DNA from: Edolisoma coerulescens
Lineage: Eukaryota > Chordata > Aves > Passeriformes > Campephagidae
Assembly (NCBI GenBank): GCA_013397115.1
Contig: VWZW01005522.1
Location: 2,480,001-2,544,000 of the forward strand
Reading direction: 5' to 3'
Length of the DNA stretch: 64,000 nucleotides
The position numbers and the translations under genes are program-made. The notes under the pieces were generated by a model, which ran no database searches, was not told the origin of the DNA, and saw only the letters and a list, made by a program, of their open reading frames with translations. Positions 48,994-62,718 of the stretch are shown here, one piece after another; positions within the stretch are counted from its first letter, which is position 1, and every line of letters begins with the position of its first letter.

Positions 48994-51900
48994 AAGACAT
49001 TTGTGCAGATTGCTCTGGTCAACACAACTTTAATAGGTGATAAATTAAAGTATTCACATATGCAAAGTGCATAATTTTTAACCAGTTCTCGAAAGAAACA
49101 AACAACATAAACAGTAGTAATTATATGTCATACTGCATTGCTGGTGGGTCTGAGTTGAATGTTTACAGATCAGCAATATAAATGATTGTTGTGAATTATT
49201 GAAATTCCCTTTAACATCTGCACACTGAAAAAGTATAATGACAAAGTCTGAAAGAGGGTGCTGGCTGTAGTATGACAAATGAGTTGAAGCAGTTGTGAGT
49301 CTGTAAACTAATTCTGCACACAGATTAAATACCGATTTCAGTAATACATGTACATGCAAATGTGCTTGAACAGTGTAATAAAGGATAAAAGGTGCATTAT
49401 GTTCAAGTGTGAAGGATTCTGTCTTCTTATTCCAGTATGTTTGTATTACAATGTTGACTAAATATTAGGCTGTACATGGAAGCTATGCAATCTTTTGCTG
49501 TTCAGGCAGCATGTATTGTGGAGTGCTGTAACCTGGCCGTTATGGTCATTTTTCTGGAAGAGGCAACAATTAGGAAGAGGAAGAATGATTGAATCTGCAA
49601 TCATTCATCACTCTTTTAGATTGCAAAGACTTCCTGCCTCATCAAAAATCAACCTCCCAATCTGAGACATTTTATATCAATGCAATTGTTAAGTTTGTAG
49701 CATTTGAACTACACTGTTGTCGCTATCTAAAAACACAGTACAAAAAGTACTTTGAAAGATTTTTAAAAAGTCAAAATATGAGATTCCGTAGACATGCAAA
49801 TCTGAATATGCAGGAAAGGCAGCCAGCTCCTTTCATACACTGAAATGAGACTATCCTTTTTGCCATGCTATGTAACATTGTCATCTCTGGGTGAATCTAA
49901 GATGGAATTTCAAATATTATCATCCCCTTTAGAGAACAACTAATGTATATCACTTTGCTGTAACAACCTTTGGTATTCATTATCCCTAGAAACAGCATCT
50001 TTGTTACTTGAGTTGAAGTGAAATGATAGGATGCAAAAACAATTACATTCTTTTTCTAAAAGGAGGCAATGGGTGATACAATAAAAAAACCCCTCATTTT
50101 CCTGTAGAGAAATTAAATGTGGAATACTCTGACATCAGCTGCATTATTTGTTGGTATGATTAGCTGTAGTAAAACATTAATAAATATTACAAATGCACAA
50201 ATGCAGTAAGTAAATGGTTTTAATATAATGATTATAAGGGGTTTTTTTTATGAGATCTCTCTCCATATTAAATTATAATATAGTAAATATAAAACACTAG
50301 CTGGGTACAATCTATAAATGTTCTCAAGCTTTTTCTAATAACCTTGTAAGAATCTAATAAGATAGCAATATTTCATGACAGAATTTCATACCTGGAGTAT
50401 AACATTATGTTGTACCCAAGCATGAAACCTTTCCTTTAGGTATCCAACATTAATTAAACCAGTTTCAAGCTGTAATTTAGACATTTAAAAGTCTAGTTTG
50501 GTTTTTCAAAGTCAGGAAGTTTTTTTGCTATTTTGTAAGAAATGAGATTTATTATTCTGAAGATGTGGCATTCTCATAAATGAAAAACATTTTTTTGTGT
50601 GTTCCTTGCTTAGGTGGTGGAGCTGCTGAATAAAACTTTAGTGTGTCTTTTTTTTTTGCAAGTTCTATGCCAAAACATTGATTTACATACATAATTACCT
50701 CAGCCCCCATGCTCAAGGGGTTTATGTAGAGAGTCCTTCTTCCTCAGATACTCCCCCGCATCAAGTGAAGAAATATACAAGTCATTTTTTAGCTCTTACT
50801 GGAATAACCCTGGGTAGCTGAGTGTGGAGTGGTATAAGAGATTCTCCTTTCTGCTGCTGTTTAAATTGAACAGGAAACAACTTGGACTTTTCAGCTTAGT
50901 CTGTCCTTTTCCTTTTCTCTCCCTCCCAGCCTCTCAGAGCTACTAGGTTACTGCATGGTTGCCAGAAGCTCCATGCAATTTCAAAAGCAGGAAACTGTAT
51001 TTTTTCTTTTTATTTCTTCATCCCCAATGTTTTGCCATGTGACACTGTTTCAAACACAAATTTGGGTTCTATTTTTTTTTAAATTTAGGCAGTTAATAAT
51101 TGTGTCATTGGCCAAATTTTCAATTATTTGATTTAGTGAAATAAAATCTATTTCCATTCAATCTGTTGATATTCAAGACTTTACATTCAATTAATCAAAA
51201 TCTACTAAGTCACTATGCCCACTTCGAAATCTTTCAGACAATTAATTTAATTTCAACAATTTAATTATATTTTCACAATAATTCTTTCACAGAGATTCCT
51301 GAAGGGTCCATAAAAAGTGCTTTGATTAAACTTAATCTGAAGATAAAGATGGGGTACTAAATTCTCATCTTTTGATGTAGTAATTGGAAATTCAAGTAGG
51401 GATTAAAAACAGTGAAGTCCTATGTTCATGTTTTCCCATTCAGCAATGGAAAAGTGCATTTTAAACCTAAGAAATCACAAGATAGCCACCTACAGTATTT
51501 CTATGTACATGGATAATATATATTATATAAAGAACCTCTCAGGTCCTTACCTTTGTTTGTAGTTTATAGTTGTAAAAATAGATTGACTTTATTTTTCAGT
51601 GTAGTTTGTTTTTACTACAATTTTTCAAATGCAATCAGACCCTTATTTAATGAGTCAATATGTTGATGCAAGTCCAGTTGCAAAAAAAGAACTGTAGATT
51701 AGTTTCTGAAAACCTTGTTCCTTAGGTAGGCAAATTTGGTCTAGAAGTATGTATTAGACTTTATATTAATGTTTAAAATTGGATTTAAAAAGCATAAAAA
51801 TTTGGATTTTTAATACTGGAGAAAATGAGTGTTCTTGTTTTCACAGATAGGATGAGTACACATGCATTGATCTCACAACACAAACTGTATGAGGGGAAAT

Positions 51901-52784
51901 CTTGTACATTGCAAATAAACAAAATTAATTTCTATTCATTATTTCTATTTAGTTTTTTTAGAAGAATTATTACATATACTATGTGAATTAAGCAAAGCCT
52001 TATGGAGAAGATAATTTGCCTTTTTTTTTTTTAACTGATGCCCTTGCTGGTTTTGGACATGAGCGTTGTGATAAAACCCCATGAACTTTTTAAAAAAGTT
52101 TATCTAAAATATTTGGTAGTCAAGAACTTCACTCTGTTTGAAATTCACCGATACTTGCATGAATCACACAAAGCAAATAGCCTTTTTATTAGGATTAAGA
52201 ATTCAGTAAGCCCTTTTTTTTAGATCAAAAGCCTGAATTCAAAACATTACATTTGGAATACTCACCAAAATTCCATGCAATTCTGAAAAATATCAAGACA
52301 GGAGCATTATAGTTATGATATTAGGTCTCATGTAGGTTGTGAGATGCATGTGAAGTTACTAGGGTATTAGAAGCTGAACATAATAAAATAAGAGCTGAAG
52401 TAGCATATTTGCTTAAGAACTAGATGTTTCCACTGAATAGCTTAGTTTGAACACTGATAAGGGGGAGGACAAGTTTTATAGTTAAATATTAGTGAGAAAT
52501 AAGAGCTAAATTTTTTCGGGTCATATTGTCACAGCTCTGGGCTGTGGGAGGATAATGCTGTTCCCAATAGCTCTGTGAGCTATACAAAAGAAAACCCTAC
52601 AGGAGATGGAGGATTTGACAGATGTATTCCACTTTCTGCCTACACAAAAGAGAAGCTTGTTCCTGCTATAATATTGCACATGTCAATAGACATTTCTGAA
52701 CCTAGGACTATCATGATGCAGAAGTCACTTTAATGTAGGCATAGCACTGACATTAACACATTTACTATACTATTCTTGATTAAT

Positions 52785-52806
52785 AAAAGCCCTGTATAGG
52801 GCTTTT
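52785..52806. repeat. Perfect hairpin, 9-bp stem
   Basis: AAAAGCCCT, loop GTAT, then AGGGCTTTT. The stem is perfect, three G-C pairs near the loop, A-T at the base. It resembles a terminator in form, but in an animal genome that reading does not apply. No repeat family was recognised around it. Confidence 0.75.
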
Positions 52807-55800
52807 AAACCACCTACATTTTGTCCTGCACAGTCAAATGCTGCACATCATTAAATGTGAATATATTTCTTCCTGAAAGTCATTGTTATTTATAAGCCTT
52901 TGAATATATTTTCCAAAGCTGTGAGGTTTGACCAGATTTTTCAGCAGTTTACTTAGAAATTTGGGAATTCTCATGCCCTGCTTGATAGCACTTCAAAATT
53001 TGAAAAAAACATCTTTGATGACCTGGTAGTCTCCCCTGCAGAATCAATAACATGTGAATAATTTGTCATCAACTGTAATCTATATTACAAAAGTATTAAT
53101 TCTTTTCCTGCCCTCCATGGTTTTACTCTGGATTAAAATCCTCTATGGATTTTAGTCAGTATTTTTCTCATGATCTTCCTTATTTGATCTGAAGTATTTC
53201 TTTGAATCAATTCATTTTCTGGTACACTACTACAACAAAAAACTTTAAATCAAGCATGGGTTGAAACGAAGTTTTCTGCAGTAAGTACTTATGAGAAGAA
53301 GGACGTTTAGGACTTGTTTACTCAACTTGAAAAAAAGCCCAAAATCTTTTATTGTTTATGTTGCCTGTAAAATGCAAATGTGATATACAGATTTTTTAAA
53401 ACACAGCAATGTATTAATGACAGATTAACAAAGTATTGCAAGTATATTAGTACAGGAAGTTTAACGGAGGCAGACCTCTTTCTCTAAAAAAACTTATTTT
53501 TTTCCAAAAACATACAGAATTGTGAGATCGTAGAATTTGCTTAAATGAGATGTTGGTGACTGGCCTACCTCTGAAAATTATTGTCTCCATTGATTAAAAA
53601 AGAAGCCAACACCTCTCAGACTGAATATAAATGCATAGCCGAAAAAATTCTCTTTAATCCTTTTTTCTTTGGTAGAGGTATACCGTGGAATTGCAATACC
53701 ATGGTGATTGATGAGGACCAGTTACAGAACACATATTAGTTGGGCCAAAGAGTCTTGGTTGAATGAATCATTCAAAGCCATAAGTAGCAGATTCTAATGA
53801 ATACAGCTTATTCCTGAAAGATTGCTTGAAGACAGGATTCTTTGTATTTCTGAAGATGATGGAGCCCTGAAATTCCAATTAGATCCACCAAATGGCTTTT
53901 AAAGTATTTTTTCATGTTAAACCCATTGCCTTTTTAGAAGAGCAAGAGATGTGTGTATAGCATCCTTATCTGGACTATAGCTAACGAAAGAAAAACAGCC
54001 CCTAAGGATAAATAAAACTGGCATCAGCTGATTTTCTTCACAGCACAGAACAGAAAACAAGAAGGAGTGGAACATACTGAATTGCCATGGGAGAAGTTAG
54101 AGCTGCTTTCGCATTTGGCTTGCACTGCCCCAAATGTATTTTTATCATAGATCATTTCTTACTTCAGTCTCTAAAGCCAGCTCCTCTCCACTGGATGCTA
54201 ATGTGTTCAGCAGTCCCCAGAGGGTCTTTAACTAGGCCAAGTAGTGTTTGCCCTTGAAGAGCTGCTTTTGGAGCATTCCAGAGCTTGACTATGAACTTGT
54301 GGAGCTGCAGCCTTCACGATTTTGTTGTGTTTGAACCATCATGCTCTGTGCTACAGAGGAAACATCATGGGAACAAGAGATATTGGCTCACAATTCACAA
54401 TACTGATGTTGAAACCAGCTTTCCCACCTTCTGGAAACATGATCAGCTTAGTTGTATGGCAGTGATGTGGGAATGATGAGCAGCTTTCAGCCTTTTGCAT
54501 GTCTGATGAAGAAGAAAGTTTCAGCCACAAGCTTCTGAGGAAACCTGTCAACCCATCTGCAGGGCACTCAACTCTGTCCAGGGAGTTTTGGGCTCTGTGG
54601 TTACTGTGGTGTTCACCTGTGTCACGGGAAGAAGTGGGTCCACCATGCTTTAGGTTTGTATCTTGTTTTCCTCTAGATGTCAACACTACAGCCAGAACAT
54701 CTGATCTTAAAAGAGAAACTTAACTTTCTACAATAGGTCCTTAACACAAAAAAAGGATGCAAGAAAGGGAGTGTTCACAATTTAATAACTAAGAAGTTTC
54801 TATAACCAAATCACATGGAAGTGTTTGAATTGCAAAGACGTCACAGGCTTCAGGAGCAGTGTCAGATTCTCCACATTATTTCCATGGAAATATTAAATCT
54901 CTTACAACTACATATAGCAGGCTTTGTTTTCTGTGTCTGCTTGCATGAAAGAATGTCTTAATTTCTGGTCACTGTGGGAGAGCAATTGCATCTGTGCATA
55001 CACAAGCATACAGTCTAGGATTGCCTATGTACTGGCACTTGGAAATTTAAAAAAAAATGGAAACCCAGGTTTTGCATCAGTTCCTCTAGCTATATAAAAC
55101 CATTATTTTAATCCAAATAAAGTGATTTTATAGCTTAAAATTCCAAACGTTCACATAAATCTACCCTATGAGAGCTACTCACAGTGTAGCATATATAGGA
55201 ATAGAAAGGCATTTGACAGTGTATCGGGTGTAGTTTGCAGTTGGAAAGGTGTTGATAGCAGGGGAGGGGGGAGCATCTTGCAATGGTGGCCTCAAGTCAA
55301 GACTCTTTTTCTAGTAACTGGTGAGTGTTTTCCTTATCTTGATTTTGACCCATGAGTTTCCTCACTCCTACACCTCCCCTTTTCTCTCCTGTCACACTGG
55401 TTGTGTGGGGGTGGGGAGGTAAGCAAGCACCTGGGTGGGTCCCACCTGCCAGCAACAGCCTGGGTCAACAACCCAGAGATAGAAATTTCAAAATTCTTTA
55501 GCATTTTAGTCATATAGGTGGAGTTTGTGTAATTTTTAAGTATTTTTTCCCTAGTACATACAGTGCATGATGTATTTTCAACTTCTAATTTTAAAGGGCC
55601 AATCACAAATCCAAAAGAATTTCCCTATGCGATAACTACCACACTTTTTTTCTTTTATCTTTCTGGAGTATAATAAAAATGAAATTAAAAAAATCCATTC
55701 TTTGCCATTTTGCATTGAGATTCCTGACTGTTCTGCTTAAGACTGCAGCCTCTTCCTTTAACCTTTGTGTTGGCACATTAGTCTGTTCAACCACAGCTCC

Positions 55801-57307
55801 AAAAGGCTGGATGATAGCCTTTTTACATGGTAGGCAGTTCCATTTTTTAGCAGACATTTCCCATTTATCTTTTTCCCAACAGTTTAGCTCAACTCATTTT
55901 CTACCAGACTATCAGTACAGCAGCATAAGGCAGTAATGATTCTTAATTAAAATACAGGGCTACCTGCAGTCTAATTTGAGCAGAATCCAATTGTGAGAGA
56001 AGAATTTTAGTGGAATCACAAATTTTTTGTATCTCAGAGCTAGTAAAGTGAGTTAAAGTAATTGTCATTGATATGACATTAAGATCTTTAGGGTTTCCAG
56101 AACTTACACTGCTGCAACACAGAGATAAAATATGAGTTTAGTTTTCTAATGTTTTGTTGCCAAGTTTTCAGCAATAAGTAGAACAGTACAAAGCATATAC
56201 GCACCAAAAATTCTTGTTAAACTTTTGCATGTGATATTTGCAACCTAGTCTTGCTGCTAGTCAACTGCTCGTCTAAAAATTTTATACTGCAGGTGTATTG
56301 ATACAGTGTTTTTTACATTATAAACATTAAAATTGCACTCCTCTGCTCGTTGAAAAAACAATCTTTTGTTCTGCTGAAGCGTGTGAAGTTCCTCAAACCT
56401 ATTTTGACTTATTAGATTTATATTTAGATGAACTTTATATATGTAATAGAATAGAATATTATTATATTTGTATTTTGATTGCTGTGATTGATCTTAATAA
56501 AGAGGCTTAATAAACATCAGAGGCTATGACTTGTAAGAGTATTTTTCAAGCTTACTTTTTATATAATAAAAATGATATTTTATTAAATTTTGACGCATTC
56601 AGTCATGATTCCATAATCTCATCTGGAACATAAAATTTAGTGTGTCAACTCAAATCCAAATGCTGAAAATAGCTATAGATATCCACCATAACCTTAGAGC
56701 AAACTTGAACAAACAAGTCTTTTATTAACAAATCTATTTATTCACAAAGAATTATACTCTACTACTAGCCTTTCTAAACCAATTGTTGTAGTTCATCTTA
56801 TAGTTGTCACTTTTTATTTGAATTTTCAAAATTTCTTTTTTGAATTTTTCATATTAATTTAAACATTCAAAGAATGGTGTTTTAAATTTACTGTATAAAA
56901 CGTTTGAAAATATATGGAGTATAGCTCAGATCCCTTGTATGCATCTTAACATAGAAAGTTACACATAAGAAACCATTTTTTCTGCATCTCAGAGAAGAGA
57001 CTATAACTCATTTTCACTTTGGAAACTAATCAGAAAAGTGTGCTTTAAGTCATGTTTTCACATTTAAAAATAAAAACCATGCAATATTAGTTTTACTGGT
57101 AGAAGAGCTATTACTTAAATATCCCATATAGCTTGATTACTTCAGCATAAAATCTTTTGAAATACAAACTAAACATCCTAAAAAGTGTCCTGAACTCCAC
57201 AGAGCTTCTGTTTCAAATATTTCTCCTTGATACTGCTTCTCTCACAATCCATCATCAATGCTTTACCATAGCAAAAAAAAATTCTCAAATTATTAATGAG
57301 GGCCTTT

Positions 57308-57341
57308 TACCTTCCCTTCCCTTCCCTTCCCTTTTTTTTCT
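57308..57341. repeat. TTCCC pentanucleotide repeat
   Basis: About five CTTCC units followed by a run of T. Polypyrimidine simple repeat. Confidence 0.8.
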
Positions 57342-60300
57342 TGTATTTTTTTCCCATTAGAAATCTCACATCTGTAAAACACTCAACTATTTTAAAGAAC
57401 AAACTCAAATAAGAGAGCACTGCAGGGGTTCACATAAAGTAGTCACCCAAGGAGCAGAATTCACCACTCTGTTCAAGCTGACGGGCTGATGCAGATGTGC
57501 AGTGCCCTCTGCCCCCCAGAAACTAGGAGAGTATACACTTGATAGAGTGAGGAGAGAAAGCCTGCAAAACCTCAGGGGTAATGTCCTCCGCAAAACTCTC
57601 TCAGAGAGAGAAGGGAACAACTTTGCATCAATAGACCAGGTGACCAGAATTAACTTGTAATGAAACTGCTCTGGACTGCCTTTGTTATGCTTTCAAATTA
57701 CATTCAAAACAGTGTTAATTTCGTGCCCTTTTGGATTTTTAAAATCAATATGTGCTTTTGCACAGACTCTTGTAGGCTTGGGTTTGCTTCATTGCTGTGC
57801 TTTGAAAGCACTTGTGGGGCCAGATTTTTGTCATCTGTCTTAGTCACTTGTTTGCGATAGTTCCTAAAAGCATAGTGGTGGGTAAGCCAAACCACCACTT
57901 TAAAACATCCTGGGCAAAACAAACAGACTTTCTTGAGATTGCCAGGTCCATTCAGAATACTTCAAGTAATTGCCAAGAGCTGCGAAGCTGAGAAGAATCA
58001 CATGGGATATTGTTGAACAGCTTTGAGCAGACAAGGCATCCCAGATGGCTGCTCTCTCTGGGTGCTGAGCACAGCAAAATACAAGAAATTATGCAGCTTT
58101 AGAGGAGTTCTGCCCAGCCTCCTGCCGTTCTGGGATAGAGGGAAGCCCCTGATGCTGTCCAAGGCCATCACCTAGCACCCGTCTACCTGCTTCCAGCAGC
58201 CTCTGCTCCTGACAGCCTCCTGGCTGACCAGTTTGGAAATGTCTCACAAGTGTGCTGGGTCTTAGTTCAGAGCTCTTACTGAACGAAGTCTTATCCCAGC
58301 ATGGATTGTGGGACCTTGGTGTGGGAGCAAAGCCTTATTTCTCAGGGAAAGGCAGTCCCTTCTGGCTCCCATTTCTCACCAAACCTGACAAAAACCTGGC
58401 AAATGAGTCCAGCTGCTACTGAGCAAGGACTATACTCCCATAAGTCTTCTGCCTCTCACACTGAGAACTTGCAGTAACTTTTGCTCAAACATACATTTCT
58501 ACATGCAGTAATGTCCTTTTGTGTTCTATGCCAACTCTCTTTGTGCCATTTCTTCTGTGTCTGCGACCAGAATCATCACCATGGCACAGAAATTCTCTTT
58601 GTTATTACATCAGAAATTAGTTTGTTTCCTAAAGCCTGTGCCATGATTGAGACGTTACTCATTAAGAAGCAGGGGTCTGCATTTTTTTCTCCCCTCTATA
58701 GGCACCGAACCAAATTGTTTTCAGACTGTTCAGCTGAAATCGGTACTCTTAAATTAGGTCATTGCCCTGATAAATCCTTCCTAACTATATATCCAGAGAG
58801 CTGATTAAAATCCAATCTATTTGACATTATAATTAAGCCTCACATCTAGGTTACAGTTTTATAATTACAGCTCTGCATCCTGAGAAAGATCAGAGGTCTC
58901 TCCTGTTCAGCTGAGGGATCAGAACAGTTCTGCTGAGAGCATCTGAGGGGAGGCAGAACTGGTCTATACACATATGTTGGAGATAGACAAATGCTGCTGA
59001 AAGAGGCCCTTGCTGATGAGCAGATCTGTCCAGACCTACAGATGTGTCCTGCAGGGGCCATGTGACATTTGGAATATGAGGGGGAAACTGATTTTTTAAT
59101 GCAACTTAGCAAGTGAATGTCAGTGACCAGGAGCAATACAGGCTGATTCTTTTTTATCAGTATGGTATGACCCAGCTCTCTACAAAAGTCTACTGTTGCC
59201 CTTAGTTGTCTAATTTTTGTATGATTCATTTTCCTAGCCAGTTCTTGCTTTTTCATTTTTCTGAAAAGCAGGGGAGGGCACAAGAAAGGGGGAGAGATGC
59301 CCATAAAACTTCAAGGTTTTGTGTCACTTTGAACTTATTTGAAATGTGCCTGGAGGAGATGGAAATTTGTGCTTTTTCTTCTTCTGACAGCAATGAGTCT
59401 GAAGTTATTTAGAAACTAAGCAAAAAAGACTGAGATACAGTCACTTCTTCTACACATCCCAGCAGAAGAGCACCCATCTTCCAGTAAGAGACACAAAAAT
59501 CCCTCACATTTCCTTGTTAGAGAGCCGCTTTCATTATGAATGGATTTCTCCTCCTCATTTAGAAGGTTCCTTTGTTCATTCAATGCCTCTTCAGCATCTG
59601 ACATGACCAGATGCTTTCAACCCTACCCACTGCTAATACCCCAGAACTTTTGCTATTATACCATGAACTGAAGCATGCAGTCCTCCTTCTGCTGAGAGCA
59701 GTGAAAACTGGTGCACAAGAACAATCCATGTGTTACTTCCAATGGGATTTCTTTAAAAGGGTGGCAATATTTGCCCTTACATACTTTAAAGACCATTTAC
59801 CTACTTACCTGTTGAATACCTGCAAGAAAAGCAGTATCATACTTTTCACCACCATTATGCTGTTTGGAGTAAGTGTGAACAAGGGTGCATGGGCAGGGGA
59901 AAAAAAAAGGCCTGGTATTTATGTTGTGTCCAATTGAAAACAAAACCTCCATGTACCCATTTCAGCTCCTCTGCACTTCAGCTTTCCTTTCAAAGCATAC
60001 CAGAGATTTCTAAATCACCATTTGCTCAGGTCCTGTACCAGCCCATTAGTCAAAAATTTCCCACTGATACGTCTTTAAAAGAGAGAAAAGTTTTATCAGA
60101 TTATTAGCTTAGAAAATTTCTGGCGATGGTAGAAAGACAATTTTCACAGCTGTTACGTGGCACACTGGCCCATACCTTGGTTGCATTTTAGGTGTCCCAA
60201 GAGTCAGTAGTGGTTTGCATTCACTGGTTGTTCAATTCAGTTGTCATTACTCAGGTTATATAGCATCATTTTGCTAGAAGACCCTTTACCTCTGTATTGC

Positions 60301-60424
60301 ACAGCAGGATGAGGAACACGCACTGCTCAAATATTTTCCCCATTCAAACAGATGGTGTGCTACTCTTCATTACCCTGGGAAGCTTCCCAATTCATCCTAA
60401 TTTCGCTCTTTGCTTTTTCACTGT

Positions 60425-60468
60425 AAAAAAAAAAAAAAAAAAAAAAGCAAAAAGCAAAAAAGCAAAGC
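60425..60468. repeat. A22 run plus AGCAAAAA-type repeats
   Basis: Twenty-two A, then GCAAAAA, GCAAAAAA and GCAAAG. The pattern fits an expanded retroposon tail, yet no retrogene or LINE body is recognisable in the 130 bases upstream. Confidence 0.75.
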
Positions 60469-61277
60469 TAAATAGCATTATAGTTAGCTCTCCAAATAAA
60501 CCCATTTGCCAGCTTTGGAAATTATATTGCTTTTAGAAAGTGGCTCTTCCATACATAAATTTTTATTTGATTTCTGCTGTACTATATACATCTTCAAAAA
60601 ATATTAAAATGTTTTCTTATACGTTTGTGATCAGTTGCTTCAGAGCCTCCAGACCTCTTTCTTACTGAATGTGAAGAATTTTATAAGGCTATTTTGATAT
60701 GCATTGGAAAATCTCAAATAAAGCATTTGCTCTTTAACATGGTATTGCTTTCTCTGTTTACCAAAATGCTGTATGTATTTAGGTGTTCCACTGAGGAGAC
60801 TGGGGAGTATCCTCTTATCAGTGCTTTCTCCAGCTGAAATCTCATTTCCTTTTTAATTCGTGCTCCTATACAGTGATCTCCTTTTGTAAATGTATTTCTA
60901 AGTATTTGCAATTCTAGAGTTATCTACCCTTCTTATCAGGTAAGTATATATTTCAAGATGATATTAAGTGCTTCCTTTTCTGGTGGGAATTGGTTGTTCA
61001 GACATATATACAGTTTTTAAATTTGGCTTTATTTTCTGCATATGGTCAATCTCATTCAAATTTTATTTTACAACACTGAGTAACCAGTACATAAAATGCA
61101 CCTTGTATTACCTCTGGGATCTGCAAAATATTCTGCAGTAAGACAAATAGGGTTTGTTTTTCTTTCTGTGTGTCTTTTTCTTGTCTATTTTGATTGGTAA
61201 TATGCACCTCTTGCTCCATGAGAATCAACACCATTTGTTTCTTACAGTTTCCTTTATTTTGCTTCAGTCATATAACT

Positions 61278-61378
61278 CAGGTTGTGATTCTTGGGGTGTC
61301 CTGCACAGTGCCAGGAGTTGGTCTCAATGAACCTCATAGCCTTTTCCAGCCCATCATATTCCATGATTCTATGATTCT
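61278..61378 (+). mobile_element. CR1 LINE 3' end, same subfamily as 26.2 kb
   Basis: Plus-strand CR1 3' terminus of about 100 bases. It reads TTGGGGTGTCCTGCACAGTG, CCAGGAGTTGGTCTCAATGA, CCTCATAGCC and ends CATGATTCTATGATTCT. It aligns along its whole length with the minus-strand 3' end of the element at 26179-27242 (by eye over 80 percent), so both belong to one CR1 subfamily. No RT coding is left. The 76-codon minus-strand frame across it is a shadow. Confidence 0.88.
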
Positions 61379-62060
61379 CTTTACTTATCCAGTTTCTGTT
61401 TCCCTCTGTGAGGCATGAATGAATGAAATTCATGTGTTCTGTTACCTTCCTACAAAAGACAGAGGCGAAGTTAATGGAATTCACCTAAAAGGACCATTTA
61501 TCAAAGCTTGTTGTCTGAGGTTGGTTTCATTCAGTCACCCTTTCCTATTGGGAACCCACAAGCCAGTCTGTGTCGTCCCTCTCAAACACAGGTCTGCACA
61601 GCGAGATGGCAATTAAAGTTAACACATGGAAGTTTGATCCCCTAATTGACATTTGCCCTCCATTTACTTAGATCAGTCTGAGTTTCTCTTTTATCCTACT
61701 TTCTCTGTGTTTTAGTGCATGTGAAGAAGCTTTGCCCTGCAATCAAGCTTGAAAGAAGTGAGAAAAAGGATATTTAGCTAAGTCAATAGTGATTATTTCT
61801 AAACTCTATTCCCTCCGTGTAGTTAATTAAACTGTAGCCTGCTCTGAGAGGCTCAGACTGAGACAATTCTTCTCACCCATTGTGTTGTGCAACTGGGAAA
61901 ACATTTACAGTTGGTTGTAATGTGTTTGTGTAGGCTCTAGGTTTTTTTCATACCAATACGAACACTGCCGGGAAAACAGTTAAGCAATTTCTCTCTCAAG
62001 AATTGTCTAAATCCCTAATTTGATGAAGCACTGAAATTTTATATATAAAAATATAGAAAT

Positions 62061-62087
62061 GTGAGAGAGTGTGTGCGTGTGTGTGTA
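62061..62087. repeat. GA/GT dinucleotide microsatellite
   Basis: GTGAGAGAGTGTGTGCGTGTGTGTGTATG: GA units passing into GT units with one C interruption. The run is written here only to show the transition; likely length-variable. Confidence 0.75.
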
Positions 62088-62696
62088 TGAATGTTTTAAG
62101 TAAATAATTAGACTCACATAACTTGAAGTTGTTCTGACCTACTGGTTTATGTAGCCCACCTTTCCAATTGTTTGACAGCAACAAATACTCATATTCATGT
62201 AAGAGTAGAAACCAACCACAATTACTAAAATTCTGTCATTGCTTGGCGAGACAACACTAGCTACTAAAGTCTGATTCCCATCTATATCAATGTAACAGCA
62301 TCCTGAGGAAAGCAACTGAACACAATGAGTTCAAAAACCAGAATTATATGGAGGAAAAAACCTGGTGTTTATGACTCAGTAATATTCCCTGCACATTGAC
62401 TGCTGAGTTGGAATCCACAAAAATGGGTTATAATGGAAACACAATGACAACAAGTGCAGTGCCTGTGTTTAAGTGTTATAATTTTTCCTAAATACTAAAA
62501 TGCTGCATTTTTAAAGAGGAGATGTGGCAAAAGATGGCAAGAGAACAAGTAAGTCCTCACTGCTAAAGCTTTGTGAACTCCTACTATTATTTTGAAGATA
62601 TTTATAGTTGAATTTCCATGGGAAAAGCAGTTGCTGTTAGATATAGCTTGTGATAGAGAAATAAAAGAAGGAAGTATGTAAAGTTAGAACAAAAGA

Positions 62697-62718
62697 AACA
62701 ACAACAACAACAAAAAAA
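62697..62718. repeat. CAA triplet run
   Basis: About five ACA/CAA units followed by seven A. Simple repeat. Confidence 0.65.

Larger units (their letters stand above)
48994..61277. other. Gene-free AT-rich sequence, largest repeat-poor stretch
   Basis: Over 12 kb without a recognisable gene, CR1 or LTR, which is long for this window. Visible structure is a perfect hairpin at 52785-52806, an 8-bp-stem inverted repeat at 57874-57899, a TTCCC repeat near 57308 and an A22 run at 60425. GC-richer patches at about 54195-54700, 57415-57620 and 58020-58470 stand out. The longest frame in the window (152 codons minus, 58846-59304) lies here, but its translation shows no domain, signal peptide or membrane segment I recognise. 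Confidence 0.55.

Noticed and set aside
52785..52806. Hairpin as a transcription terminator
   Set aside because: The context is a bird genome, where intrinsic hairpin terminators are not used, and no gene precedes it.
58846..59304. Longest open frame, 152 codons on the minus strand
   Set aside because: No recognisable domain, signal peptide, membrane segment or repeated motif. A frame of this size is about what chance gives in 64 kb read in six frames.
60425..60468. A22 tract as the tail of a processed pseudogene
   Set aside because: No recognisable coding or RNA-gene sequence, and no clear target-site duplication, lies next to it.
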